A stretch of DNA of 64,000 bases from Lepas anatifera (taxonomy: Eukaryota; Arthropoda; Thecostraca; Lepadidae). The stretch lies in assembly GCA_034440635.1 (NCBI GenBank), contig JAOTON010001681.1, positions 2,358,343 through 2,422,342 on the forward strand, read 5' to 3'. Below are positions 1 to 10,503 of this stretch, piece after piece. Positions within the stretch are counted from its first letter, which is position 1; every line of letters begins with the position of its first letter. The notes beneath the pieces are model-generated. The model was not told the origin of the DNA and did no database searches. It saw only the letters and a list, made by a program, of their open reading frames with translations. The position numbers and the translations under genes are program-made.

Positions 1-1345
1 GATCCACCCGGGCCCCCTGTGATCCACCCGGGCCCCCTGTGACAGCAACCGGGCCCCCTGTGATCTATCCGGCCCCCTGTGACTGCAACCGGGCCCCTCT
101 GTGATCCACCCGCACCCCTGTGACTGCAAACGGCCCCCTGTAATCCACCCGGGCCCCCTGTGACTGCAACCGGGCCCCTGTGATCCAGATGGGCCCCCCT
201 GTGATCCACCCGGACCCCCTGTGACTGCAACCGGGCCCCCTTTGATCCACCCGGGCCCCTGTGACTGCAATCGGGCCCCCTGTAATCCACCTGGGGGCCC
301 TGTGACTCCCACCGGGCCTCCTGTAATCCACCCGGGCTCCCTGTGATTATAACCGGGCCCCTATCATCCACCCCGGCCCCTGTGATACATCCGGGCCCCC
401 TGTGACTGGGACCGGGCCATCTGTGATCCACCGGGGCCCCTGTGACTACAACCGGGCCCTCTGCGATCCACCCGGCCCCCTGTTACTGCAATCGGGCCCT
501 ATGTTATCCACCCGGCCCCCTATGATCCACCCGGTCCCCCTGTGACTCCACCCGGGCCCCCTGTGACTGCAACCGGGCCATCTATGATCCACCCGAGCCC
601 CCTGTGACTGAAACTGGGCCCCCTGTCATCCACCCGGGCCCACTGTGACTGCAACTGGGCCATCTGTGATCCACTCGGGGCCCCTGTGACTGCAACCGGG
701 CCCCCTATGATCCACCCAGACCCCTGTGATACATCCGGGCCCCCTGTGACTGCGACCGAGCCCCCTGTGATCCACCCGGGCCCCCCTGTGACTGCAACCG
801 GACCCACTGTGATCCACCCGGGCACCCCTGTGATTACAACCAGGCCAATTATGATCCACCCGGGCTATCTGTGATCCACCCGGGTCCCCTGTGACTGCAA
901 CCGGGCCCCATGTGATCCACCCGGGCCCCCTGTAACTACAACCGGGCCCCCTATGATCCACCCGGGCCCCCTGTGACTGCAGCCGGGCCCCCTGTGATAC
1001 ACCCGGGCCCCCTGGGACTGCAACCGGGCCATCTTGATCCACCTGGGGACCCCGTGACTGCAACCAGGCACTCTGTGACTGCAACCGGGCCCCATGTGAC
1101 TGCAACCAGGCCCTTTGTGATCCACCGGACCCACTATGACCCACCCGGGCCCACTATGACCCACCGGGCCCCCTGTGACTGCAACCAGGCCCTTTGTGAT
1201 CTACCCGGACCCACTATGACCCACCCGGGCCCACTGTCCTGCACCCAGGCCCCCTTGATCCACCCGGGCTCCTGTGGCTGTACTCGGACCCCCTGTAAAC
1301 CACCTGGGGCCCCCTGTGATCCACCCAGGGCCCCATGTGATCCAT
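1..1345. repeat. Minisatellite M1, 41-bp dimeric unit
   Basis: A tandem array runs from the window edge to about 1345. Two half-units alternate: a 20-bp one reading GATCCACCCGGGCCCCCTGT and a 21-bp one that begins GACTGCAACCGGGCC and also ends CCCCTGT. Together they give a period of about 41 bp. Copies differ by single substitutions and occasional half-unit dropouts (for example GACTGCAA halves in succession at 1058-1120). Long proline/glycine-rich open frames on both strands result from the period and composition and are not genes. The left end lies outside the window. Confidence 0.95.
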
Positions 1346-1812
1346 CCTGGGCCCTCTTCTTAAATTTGTCTGTCAAAAAGTGTATCATATCTTGTCGTCA
1401 AATCGGGGTCATATAATGAGCGTCCGCCGACGAATGGTAGCCTCTTAATTTCCCGGGCTTGTCAGCGCAGCGCGAAGGAAGCTAAGGCATGCTCCTGGCT
1501 CTCTTGTCGTATTCGCCGAGGCGAATGATTTGCACAAAGTTTGCTTTTAACAGTAAAATTGACATGCTTATGATTCAATCGGATTGTGTCTACTCTGGAA
1601 AAGTTTCGTTAGGCTCTGATTTGGGTTTTAAGTTTGGGCTTTTCGTGTCAATCCAAATCGTGCTCCGATGTGCGGTGTTGAATGGCAAGTGAAGTGATTG
1701 TTTGCTATTTGCTGCTGTCGGGCTAAATCCCTAATGAGTGATGATCCCCTGTCCGGTTCCCGCTGATGGCTAAATACCAATACTTGGAGAATCTTGTGCC
1801 CCCTATGGCCGC
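1346..1812. other. Non-repetitive spacer, nothing recognised
   Basis: Sequence between the end of the first minisatellite and a hAT-like terminus. I see no coding signature, RNA gene or tandem structure. The short open frames here resemble no family I know. Confidence 0.5.
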
Positions 1813-1985
1813 CAGTGACGTATCTAGAATTTGGGTAAAGGGAGGGGAGGAGCAAAGCCTCAGGGACAGGGTGACACTTATCCACCCGAGGGGCGCACTT
1901 TTCACCCAAAGGGCCATCAATCATCGCATCCTGGGTGAGGGGAGGGTTTGGGTGCGGCATTTCGTCCTCAGAGGCTCTTGGGCTT
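1813..1985 (+). mobile_element. hAT-like terminal fragment (family D)
   Basis: Starts CAGTGACGTATCTAGAATTT and continues through a CAAAGCCTCAGG block and a GCGCACTTTTCACCC block. The same blocks occur in reverse orientation at 12340-12430 and 37855-37930, where the end reads CTAGATCYGCCACTG. CAGTGGCGGATC-type ends are typical of hAT non-autonomous elements. The other terminus is not identified, so the right limit is approximate. Confidence 0.55.
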
Positions 1986-2796
1986 AAGGGGTGGCTGCTC
2001 CATTCGCCCTCCCCCCCTGGTGGCCACCCCATTCACTCCCCCCCTGGTGGCCGCAGCCGGGTCCCTACTCCCACTAGTTAATACCCTGTGGATGCAGACG
2101 GGCCTGCCATGGATGCGGTTCGTGTAACTGCAACCAGCCTCTGGCATGCTTGCCATGTGGGCCCCTGTGGTATCCCGGACCCCTATTGGTCTGGCCGGGC
2201 CCCCTGTGGCTTGTCCGGGCCCCTGTGGTCTGCCCGGGCCCCTTGTGCTCCCGCTCGGTCCCCCTTGTGGTCTGCCCGGGGTCCTTGTGGTCTGCCCGGG
2301 CCCCTATGGTCTGCCCGGGCCCCTGTGGTCTGCCCAGGCCCCTGTGGACTGCCCAGGCCCCTTGTGCTCCGCTCGGTCCCCCTGTGGTCTGCCCGGGCCC
2401 CTGTGGTCTGCCCAGGCCTCTGTGGCCTTCCCGGGCCCCTTGTCCTCCGCTCGGTCCCCTTGTGGTCTGCCCAGGCCCCTGTGGTCTGCCCGGGCCCCTA
2501 TGGTCTGCCCGGGCCCCTGTGGTCTGCCCAGGCCCCTGTGGTCTGCCCGGGCCCCTGTGGTCTGCCCAGGCCCCTGTGGTCTGCCCAGGCCCCTGTGGTC
2601 TGCCCAGGCCCCTGTGGTCTGCCCGGTTGGTCCCATTTGGTCTGCACGGACCCTTTGTCTGCTAGTGCCCATTTTGGTCTGATCGAGCCCCCTTGTCGGT
2701 CTGTCCGGGCCTCCGTGTGGCCTATGCGGACCCCCTTTTGTCCGTCCGGGGTCCTTTTTGTCTGCGCAGGCCCTCTGTGGTTTGCCCGGGCCCCTC

Positions 2797-3085
2797 CCAG
2801 TCTGCAAAGTATGGCACTTTTGACGAGATCTCGTGGTGCGGACACCCTTCAGGTGGTGCAAACTTTGGAGCAAACAAATGCCCACTTTTGCCTTCTGGTG
2901 CGAGGGAGCTCAAATCAAACACCCACAGAGTTCTGAGAAGGGAGAAACTGGTAAAAACATCGAAATTTCCGGGTCAGTGAAATTTCTCAACAGTGATTGG
3001 TGTGAATTTTAGGCTGCTGGTGGTGCAAAAAATCTACAAGGCTGGTGCGGACTCGTCGGGTCTGCTGCCATACTTTGCAGACTGG
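2797..3085. mobile_element. hAT-like MITE inserted in M2
   Basis: The first 20 bases (CCAGTCTGCAAAGTATGGCA) are exactly the reverse complement of the last 20 (3066-3085). The flanks are GGCCCCTC (2789-2796) and CGCCCCTC (3086-3093), a 7-of-8 match consistent with an 8-bp target duplication. The 289-bp interior has no coding capacity and no resemblance to the surrounding minisatellite, so it inserted after the array had formed. An 8-bp duplication fits hAT; without a transposase, superfamily assignment is inference. Confidence 0.8.
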
Positions 3086-3192
3086 CGCCCCTCTGTGGTT
3101 AGCCCGGCCCCTGTGTTCTGCTCGGGTCCCTGTGGTCTGCCCAGGTCCTTTCACCTGTCCAGGCCCCGTGTGGTCTGCCCGGGCCCGCTGCC

Positions 3193-3458
3193 CAGCCAAC
3201 CATTCCGACCGGGCCCAGAGCGGGCTGGGCCGGGCTCTGCCCGAGCCATAAGACTCATAGCTGAGCCACATAGACTCGGGCTGAGCCCGACATTAGGTCG
3301 AGGGATGACAACTTGCCCGAGCGGTAGAGCCCGGTCTTGCTTGACCATGGGCTCTGCCCAGGCGAAGCGGAGCCGGACCTGGGCTGAGCCCATGTACTCG
3401 GGCTCGCCCAGTCAAAGCCCAGCATATATCGGGCAGAGCCCAGCCAAATTGCTGGCTG
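3193..3458. mobile_element. GGGCTCTGCCC-rich inverted-repeat element, copy 1
   Basis: Begins CAGCCAACCATTCCGACCGG and ends AAATTGCTGGCTG, whose reverse complement CAGCCAGCAATTT resembles the start. The interior alternates GGGCTCTGCCCGAGC and GAGCCCGACNNGGG motifs, so many short segments are mutually complementary and could fold into a branched structure. It lies inside minisatellite M2. A second relative is at 6051-6650. I found no clean target duplication. Confidence 0.5.
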
Positions 3459-3600
3459 TGTGTGGTCTGCTCGGGCCCCTTGTGGGCTTACCGGGCTCAT
3501 ATGGTTTTCTGGGTTCGTGTGGTCTGCCCGGCCCCTTTGGTGTGCTCAGGCCCTCTGTGGTCTGTCTGGGCCCCTTGTGGTCCAAGAATATCGTACAGAA

Positions 3601-4480
3601 ACTGAAGCTGTGTTGCTAGTCGCTTATTTGTAGGAGTTCCTTATTTTTTAGCAGTTTCGTGCCCCAGGTGGTGTATCCGTGCTCCCTGTTGCCGAAACCG
3701 GCCCACTGCCATGCTTGTGGGCCCCCTGTGGTTTTCCCGGGTAACGTGCGGCCGGTTCCATACCTCCTGGAACATTCGGGGAGAGATGGATGGGGCGTAA
3801 GAAATGTTAGGGCCCCCATTCCTTTTGTACTGATCCTATACGAGGATTGTAAAGGGAAATAGGCAGTACCACCTATTCATAGTACCCCTTGACCGGTACC
3901 CAGTGTTGTAAAATGTCATTGAACTGGCAAGGTGAATGGATCAGAAAACGGTGTCTTGATCATGTAACGTAAATATCAGTAGGCTCGATTTCCCTGCTGA
4001 TAAAGGAATTTCGCACTTCGATCTCTACCTTCCATTTGTATCAAATTATTCGTGATAATGCGATTTCGTTCCAGGTGTGAATTTTAAAATGGTTGGACAG
4101 TATAAACATAAGTCGGGTGCACAAAAGCGTAAAATAAAGAATGTTCAAGACTGAGAGGCTGCTCTGGCAAAACTACCCAAACTTTCTTCATTTTTCAGGT
4201 AACTTATGAATCTAGAATCGTCTTGCTTATTTTGCAAACTGTTATAAAATGACCCGGATCATATTTGCATTTAATCTCTAGCAACGTACGCGTCCACTTA
4301 AAGTAGTTCATATCACTACTATTGACTATGCAAGCTACCTTCATTTATCGACCGCAAAAAATGAAAACCCCAATTTAAAACTAACTCGGAAAAGTGCAAT
4401 GTATATAGTTTCCAGCAAAACGGTGAAGTAAGGTTTTAATTCCAATCCTTCTTTTCCTGATCATTGCCATCCTCGGCCAG
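3601..4480. other. AT-richer non-repetitive stretch
   Basis: Apart from weak M2 remnants near 3660-3740, I see no repeat, RNA gene or coding frame. Composition is lower in GC than the flanks and resembles ordinary intron or intergenic DNA. It leads into the pyrimidine-rich tract before the exon candidate. Confidence 0.4.
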
Positions 4481-4597
4481 GCCATCAGCCGGATCCCGTT
4501 TGCTAAAAGACCCTCCAGCATCCATCCCTCCTGCGTCGTCCACGTCTGATCCCGTTGTACCTCCGGAGGAGAGCATCCCGCGTGGACGACGAAGACG
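4481..4597 (+). other. Candidate internal host exon (117 bp, phase 1-1)
   Basis: A pyrimidine-rich tract (from about 4439, ending CTCGGCCAG at 4472-4480) gives a plausible 3' splice site, and CG|GTAAGT at 4596-4603 is a strong 5' splice site. Between them only the frame starting at 4482 is open. It reads PSAGSRLLKDPPASIPPASS and ends in an arginine-rich run. The length is 39 codons and both ends are in phase 1, so the exon could be skipped or included without a frame change. No domain is recognisable. Against it, CGTCGTCCACG (4534-4544) and CGTGGACGACG (4581-4591) form a perfect 11-bp inverted repeat within the frame, which could instead mark a hairpin or mobile element. Inference only. Confidence 0.22.
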
Positions 4598-4882
4598 GTA
4601 AGTAGACACCTACTTGTCCAATATCCTTACGTACTTTGGCAGCTCGTTCAAAAGATTGCGTCTTCTGACTACTTTTTGGGCTAAATAGTGCAAATCATGA
4701 ACAGTGACGAAGAGCGCGCTAAGAATTGTTATTTAACCTTTGCAGTAAGTTTTCGACAACAAACGGTCGAAAATACGTTTTTTTCGGTCACATTTTCATT
4801 AACAAAATACGGGCCCCCTCATGTACGGGCCCTCTTTCGAGCCGGGTGCCCCTCCAATCGAAAACATAAAGTTGCGCCCTGA

Positions 4883-4940
4883 AAGCACGTACGCAAATAA
4901 AAGTACGTATGTAAAAATACGTAAGCAAATGTACATAATA
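4883..4940 (-). repeat. TACGTA-motif repeat, small fragment
   Basis: Contains GCACGTACGCAAATAAAAGT and further ACGTA motifs spaced 12-16 bp apart. It matches, in reverse complement, the larger copy at 5330-5665. The boundaries are approximate. Confidence 0.5.
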
Positions 4941-5329
4941 AATGCATAGGCTGGGGTATGTTCGAGGCAGGTAATTGTGGGGGAGGCTCAAGCCTCCTAG
5001 GCCACCTGAAATGTGACCATAGCCAGGGGAGTCGCCACAGATTTTCGGGTGGGAGGGCCGGCGCCAGGGGGGAGGGGGGAAGCTGGGGCATATGATGAAG
5101 CCCTATGTTGACTCAAACGTGGCATTTTCAATAGTATTTCCATCCGAAAACCGGGAGACTGGCCCTCCCCGCCACTTTCCGGGAGCCGGAGGGTCCGGTC
5201 CCCGAGGCCTCCCGGTGGCGATGCCCCTGGTCAGTGGTCATAGATATCCACTACTGCGCTCAAGCTATTTGAAAGCCCGGCGATATGTGGGCAGGTGATT
5301 GATTACCTCTGTACTTGGTGGCGAGTAAT

Positions 5330-5665
5330 TTTCCATACGATTTTTCATTGCGAATATCTTACCTCTAGGAGCTTTACTCATACGAATTTGTGTTATTACG
5401 AAACATGTTATCCTTACGAACATTTTGCTTCTACGTACTTTATCCCGTACGAACTTTTTTCATACGAAATTTTTACATTACGAACATTTTACCCCTACGT
5501 ACTTTAAACCGTACGAACTTTTTCCATACGAACTTTTTCCATTACGATCATTATCCAGTATTCCACGTACGTACTTTATCTATACGTACTTTAGCTATAG
5601 GTACCTTTGCGTACGTACTTTAGGCATACGAACTTCTTCCTTACGTACTTTGGTTCGCAACCCGG
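5330..5665 (+). repeat. TACGTACTTT / TACGAACTTT short-period repeat, copy 1
   Basis: About twenty degenerate units of 12-18 bp, each carrying TACGAACTTTTTCCAT or TACGTACTTTA-like cores, end in GTACTTTGGTTCGCAACCCG at about 5645-5664. The same terminal block and units occur in reverse complement at 17183-17300, so this is a dispersed element and not a local tandem expansion. Open frames rich in Y, F and R arise from the motif. Confidence 0.75.
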
Positions 5666-5869
5666 GATGTGTATCTGAATTCGCGTTCTGTCTTGGGAGC
5701 GGTCTGGGCTGTTTTTTTTGTCTAGTTTTCAGGTACCATCTACTTGGGTAGTAGGTGCCTTGGTCTTTTCACGAAATACTCCTCGTCCAGGGGCTTGCAG
5801 AGGGCTACTACGGAGTCTACGCTACTACTACCTTTCCCAGATAAACTATCGGGCCCGCCTGGGTTTCTT

Positions 5870-5975
5870 TTCTTACATTGCAGTTGCTAATATTTTATAT
5901 CTGTTACGAGGGCCCACCACGGAAAAGTGGGAGGCCACGTGACTCTAGTTGCACCCCCCGTTCCTATACCTAAAT
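5870..5975 (+). repeat. Dispersed repeat J, copy 1
   Basis: Contains TTACATTGCAGTTGCTAATA, GTTACGAGGGCCCACC and CCCCCGTTCCTA blocks. It is homologous to 7915-8030, and its last part is also homologous to 19150-19235. The two nearer copies bracket the 6.0-7.9 kb repeat block. The GTTCCTACGTC end resembles a MITE terminus. Confidence 0.5.
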
Positions 5976-6050
5976 ATGCCGCTTAATGGCCGCCAAATCA
6001 TCTTAGAGACCCTCAGTGCCCCGACCATCGGACAGTAACCCAAGTCAGAC

Positions 6051-6650
6051 AGCTCAGCTGAGTTGAGCTAGCCCGGGCTACACACAATATAAGTCGGGGC
6101 CTGCTCGGGCTGGGTCCAGACAAAACATTGCAATAATCATGGGCGGAGCCCGACTGGGGCCCTGCCAGTTGCAATGGTAAACTTCCATACGCATGTTGGG
6201 CTCTGCCCAGGTATGTTCTGGCGATGGTCGGGGGCTGGTTGGACTGAGCCCGGAGAGGCCCTGAAATGTGCTCGGGTGCAGCCCATTCGGGGCCAGACTA
6301 GGTGACGCGCTAAATTTCCATGCCAAACCTGGGTTGAGCCCGATGAAATTCTGACAGTGGTCGGGCTGATGAGCCCGGAGTAGGGGCTTAACGGGCTCGG
6401 GCAGAGCCCAGTCGGGGCCATGAGAACTGTAAGGCTGTAGCCCCGTATACAGCTGAGGCTGAGCCCAAGGTAGGTTAGGCTGGGATTCGAGTGTAACATC
6501 GGGGCCCAGTCTGTGCCCGACCGTGGCCCGGTCGGAAAGCTGTGTCATCGCCCGACCAGAGCCCAGCCAAATCTTGGGCAGAGCCCGATGAAAAAGTTCG
6601 GGCAGAGCCCGACTCAGCCCGATCGGACCCTAGTCGAAATTGCTGGCTGG
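6051..6650. mobile_element. GGGCTCNGCCC-rich element, copy 2
   Basis: About 600 bp of short motifs such as GAGCCCGACTGGGGCC, GGGCTCTGCCC and GGGCAGAGCCCGA in both orientations. It ends in AAATTGCTGGCTGGG, matching the right end of the 3193-3458 element. Long open frames on the minus strand (156 and 120 residues) have repeat-derived low-complexity composition. No transposase is visible. Confidence 0.5.
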
Positions 6651-6679
6651 GAGTGGACCAACTCATGTGGCCCGAGACC

Positions 6680-7880
6680 AGCTTATTAAGGGATCCCACA
6701 TGTTTCAAGAAGCTCAGCACAGGGGTCCCATATCAGCGCAGGGGCCAGAGTAGCTTAGGAGCCCGTCTTTGCTCGGGGCCTCAGGTGGGCTTGTATGGGG
6801 TTTAAGAACAGTTCAAGGGCCCGTTCTAGCTCCCGAATGCAAACTCAGCTCAATTTATCTAGAAGAGCTTCGGGGGCCCAAATCAGCTCAGAGCCCCCAG
6901 TTCAGCACAGGTGGCCCCAAATAAGCTTTATAGGCCTAGCTCAGCTCAGGGGTCCCCAGTTCGACTGTATGGAGTCTCAAATAAGCTCAAAGGGCCTAAT
7001 GAAGTTGACAACCCCAGCTTGGCTCAGGGGCCTAGAACAATTCAGGGGCCCCAGATAAGCTCAGAGGCCCTTGTAAAGCACAGGGGCACCCTAATTAGCT
7101 CAAGGAGTCATATTAGCCTAGGGCCCTTGCTCCATTCAGGGGGCCCCCAGGTCAGCCGAAATAGGGTCTCAAAACAGCTTAAGGGGCCATCCAAGCTGGT
7201 GGTCCCCAGCTCAGTTCAGCGGTCGATAATTGTTCAAAAGGCCCGCAGACCAGTTCAGAGGCTGCTGCCTAGTTTCGCGCAGAGGCCCCAGGTAAGTTCA
7301 GGACCAAAATTAGCTTTGGGAGCCCAGCTGAGCTTAGAGGTCACCAGGTCGGCCGATATAAGGTATTATAACAGCTCGAGGGGCCATTCAAGCTCATGGC
7401 CCCCAGGTCAGTGACTCTGAAGCATTTTAGGAGGTCCCAGACCATCTCAGCGGCCCCATATTGGTTCAGATGACCAGATTAGCTTAGGGACTAGGCTTAG
7501 TTCAGGGGTCCAGCTCAGCTCAAGGGCCGCGAGGACGCCTTATATAGAGTCTCAGAACAGCTCAAGGACCCGAGCTCAACACAGGGGGCGCCATATTAGC
7601 TCAGGGGCCCATATTAGCTTTGGAGGCCCAGCTCAGCTCAGCGCCCCTCGATCAGCTGATATTGGGTATTTGACCAGCTCAAGGGGCCCAATTCAACCTC
7701 ACGGCTCCCAGCCCAGCCAAGGCACCCCAAAACAGTTCTGAGGGCCCTAACCACCTTTCAGCTCAACTCAAGGGACCCCATATTAGCTCATAGGGCATAA
7801 CAGGCCAGTTAAGGTCCCGGAACAGTTCAGGGAACCCCCAGGTCGACTCATAGGACCTCAGATCAGCTCAGGGGCCCAGC
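6680..7880. repeat. Degenerate minisatellite M3, 20-23 bp unit
   Basis: Recurring CAGCTCAGGGGCCCC and AGATAAGCTCAGRGGCCC units, heavily diverged and of variable length. The unit is close to that of the large array at 28340-30430 (CAGATCAGCTCAGGGG), so the two belong to one satellite family about 20 kb apart. Open frames of up to 167 codons follow from the period and are not credible genes. Confidence 0.8.
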
Positions 7881-7914
7881 TCAGCCTGATAAGTTCACAG
7901 AGGATCTATTGGTC

Positions 7915-8030
7915 CCGTTTGGGCTTCTTTTTTATATTACATTTACTGACATTTTCATACCCGTTACGGGGCCCACCGCAAAACAATGGGAAGGGGGCAG
8001 TGACCCCCTGTCCCCCGTTCCTACGTCTAT
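7915..8030 (+). repeat. Dispersed repeat J, copy 2
   Basis: Homologous to 5870-5975: TTTATATTACATTTACTGAC, a CGTTACGGGGCCCACC block, then CCCCCGTTCCTACGTC. It lies at the right border of minisatellite M3. Confidence 0.5.
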
Positions 8031-9036
8031 GATTTGTGTGTATGGAAAACATGATAAAGGTACCTCTGTTTCATGGTCCGAAAATTGCACCTTATTACTT
8101 TTTGCACAGGTAAGGCCCACCCAGGGGGTGGAGGGCAGTGGACCCAGCCCCCCCTCACACGTTTCGGGTATGTGATACCGCCCGTGAACGTCAAAAGTGA
8201 GGGGGAGGAGGACGTGACCACAAATGATAGACCAGGGAGAACGTCCCCCTAGTTTTGAGTCTCGACATAAGTTTTATGCATTTCATTACTATGATCTGGG
8301 TAGACCTGTCTCGATGTTTAAAATTCTAGCACTGGTGAAGTGTCATTGTGGCGTCTTCAAAGACACCCAACGCCTTCAAACTTCGCCTCGTCCCTGCCCC
8401 TCGTAGGCGCCGGTCCCAACACATAGGCTTGGGCGGCAATAAACACATATCGCTGCCGTCAAACGAAAGAGGAGCGTAAGCCACATTTGGAATATTTTTC
8501 CAGATGCTTTTTGCGGTCCTGCGTTACATCCATTCACCACCTGCAAGGAGTCAGACGAAACCCCCTTCCCTTGGTTTTTCGTGAACGATTCCGAGCCGAT
8601 ATGCATGAGACACGCGTCGCTTTGCATGCTTCTAGGGTGATCAATTTGACGGCTTATGACCAAAAATTGACTTCCGGTCAGATCAGGTCAACATTTTGAC
8701 CTAACTTTCCAACCCATGTAAGGCGATTCTGCTTTTTTAATGGAGAGGAGAAAAACAGGGCGTAACTGAGGATGGAAATCCCAGGGGGTTGGGGGGGTCA
8801 GGTTCCTCTCGATTTTGGGTCTCCCATAGTCTTTGTGCCGTGCCATCGTTAACCCATCCCGGAACCCCCCACCCCCCACCCCCCACCGGTCGAGAAGAGA
8901 TATCCAGCTTTGGGTGTAACTCAGGTTGTAGAAGTGCTAGATCAAGTTTCTAAACAACATTCGGAAGCTCTTGAAACGAAACAATCTACGAGTCTCATCC
9001 CTTTTTAGTTCAGGTCATTGCCAAGGTCGCCAGAGG
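8031..9036. other. Transposon-derived or unique sequence, no gene seen
   Basis: No coding signature. A C-rich run of CCCCCCAC units is at about 8865-8886. Phrases such as GGTCAGATCAGGTCAACATT near 8680 resemble the interiors of the TTAA elements described below, but no boundaries can be set. Confidence 0.4.
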
Positions 9037-9201
9037 CAGGACTGGATCCAGGTCAATATTTTGAGGGGGAGCGATGGGGTTCAAAATCGTAAAAAACATA
9101 TAGCTTTTGAAGAAAATTGGAAAAAATCGATCAAAATCGAATTGGAAAAATAGACCAAAAAGCCTTTTTGCCCCCTCACCCCCCCGATGGACCCGCCAGT
9201 G
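9037..9201. mobile_element. hAT-like MITE with ~8-bp target duplication
   Basis: Left end CAGGACTGGATCCAGG, right end GGACCCGCCAGTG, flanked by GCCAGAGG (9029-9036) and ACCAGAGG (9202-9209), which match at 7 of 8 positions. The interior has A-rich AAATTGGAAAAAATCGATC blocks and CTTTTTGCCCCC, also seen at 52699-52853 and loosely at 18800-18985 and 21565-21755. It is non-coding. Confidence 0.7.
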
Positions 9202-9209
9202 ACCAGAGG

Positions 9210-9520
9210 TCGCCACACGTCACGGCTTTTTAAGCTGTTTATGCCTATAGCTTTCCGACGAAACAAGACACCGTTTTATATTTTGTATCAGAGTAACGAG
9301 CATGACCCAAGACTTCGAATGATATGCAACATGACTTTGAAGGCTCATTATTTGACCTTGACCTAAGGTCAAGGTCGTAATATGACCTTAAAAGATAATG
9401 ATATCATTTGAATCTTGGCTCAAGCCGAACACATTGATGCCTTGGCTTTGTTCTAGGTTTAATGGAGCCCGAGCTATACGGGATCTCCTAAACGAGTCTA
9501 AAATTGTCCCCAATAAATGT
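9210..9520. other. AGGTCA-bearing transposon debris
   Basis: Contains TTGACCTTGACCTAAGGTCA near 9353-9372 and similar half-site clusters like those inside the TTAA elements. No termini can be recognised. No gene seen. Confidence 0.4.
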
Positions 9521-9700
9521 TTTTGAGGCTTATCGATGCACCAACTGCCAGGGTCCGACACATGGTATCGCCAACTCTTTCCCTGTTGGAAGTTTTTCTT
9601 GGGAGTCGGATTGTTCCTAATTCAGAGACTCCGCCGGGCCTTGAGCCCGGACTGGCTGTGGTGTAAAGCCAACGTGCTAACCACTACAGCAACATGGCCC
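9521..9700 (-). mobile_element. tRNA-derived SINE, copy 1
   Basis: On the minus strand the head reads GCTGTAGTGGTTAGCACG (box A-like, from 9690 leftward), followed at tRNA-like spacing by GGGCTCAAGGCCC (box B-like, 9637-9650). The body continues to a 3' end reading TTGGTGCATCGATAAGCC. A homologous copy is at 17630-17812. The head abuts a TTAA-element fragment at GGCCCACCGAG, suggesting the SINE inserted into or next to it. Non-coding; an active copy would be transcribed by RNA polymerase III. Confidence 0.75.
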
Positions 9701-10264
9701 ACCGAGTTCTACAAAACATATTGCGTTATTTCTTATATCGATAACCTGAGGTCAGGTACGAGCCATGAGCTCTCGACTGGAAACGCATGGGAACATTGTT
9801 TACATTGAATAGCTTAGTAATAGATGGTGGCCGAGCATCTATTTTAACGGAATTAAGTTTTCCTTATTCTTGCAGTTCTAATCATATGCATTTAGACCTA
9901 ATTTTACCTTGAACTGACCTCAGGTCAGGTCAAATCCTAAATTGGACCCGATTTGCCCTGACAATGCCATATTATGTCATTCGATTCGGCTTGCTGCGAA
10001 GATTCCGATGGTCTAGATTGTTTTGTTCTATCTTTCCTAGTTCAGATGTACTGACTGAAAACCTTTATCTACGTTTTATCCCTATGGTGACTTCTAGTGG
10101 CCTCAAATGTGAGCTGAACAAAAATTGTTCAAATGGTTTCTATATGATAATTAAATGTGATATGCAACTACGCTTATTGTTTTTAGCATCGTTCTCGAGA
10201 TCTTAGGGGTACCCGCCCCCGTCAAAGCGAAGGTGGCTCAGACCTTGGTCAATGTGCGTGTTAA
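9701..10264 (-). mobile_element. TTAA element family G, truncated copy
   Basis: Matches the right part of the complete copy at 25893-26729 and, in reverse complement, the copy at 47348-48193. Shared blocks include CACCGAGTTCT, CGATAACCTGAGGTCAGGTA, TCATTCGATTCGGCTTGCTG and a terminal GTACCCGCCCCCGTCAAAGC, ending GTGCGTG|TTAA (10261-10264). The other end is missing and is replaced by the SINE. AGGTCA half-sites lie throughout. No protein is encoded. Confidence 0.7.
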
Positions 10265-10503
10265 GGAATATCATTCGAACCGCAGTGGCACGCTTCACAA
10301 AATAACGTCAAAGCAAACACTCTACTGAGCACTCCTGGGAAATAATCGAACATTTTTGGATGCATGTTTAATGGAGAGACTGCACCCCTGACCTGACCCC
10401 AGGTTAACAATATAAAAGTTCTGTTTGCTCAAATTATTGTCCTTGGTGACCTTACTATGTAATGTGAGTCTCAGATGGATAGAACATTGTTTTAGGTTAC
10501 GTT

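Larger units (their letters stand above)
2150..3600. repeat. Minisatellite M2, 20-bp unit, in three blocks
   Basis: The unit is GGTCTGCCCGGGCCCCTGTG. It is homogeneous at 2210-2630, degenerate to about 2796, and resumes at 3086-3190 and 3459-3600. The gaps are filled by an inverted-repeat element at 2797-3085 and a GGGCTCTGCCC-rich element at 3193-3458. A weak continuation with GTGG and GGGCCCCC remnants is visible near 3660-3740. The 282-, 178- and 171-residue open frames here are translations of the repeat in three phases and are not genes. Confidence 0.92.

Noticed and set aside
2088..2936. 282-codon open frame rich in W-S-A-R-A-P and C-G-L-P-G-P
   Set aside because: It is a translation of the 20-bp minisatellite M2, with equally long frames in other phases and on the other strand.
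3193..3458. Clear 8-bp target duplication for the GGGCTCTGCCC element
   Set aside because: The bases outside CAGCCAAC and GCTGGCTG do not match; any duplication is lost or the ends are misplaced.
7909..8406. Pair of short frames as a small gene
   Set aside because: The first part lies in dispersed repeat J and the frames are interrupted and unconserved between its copies.
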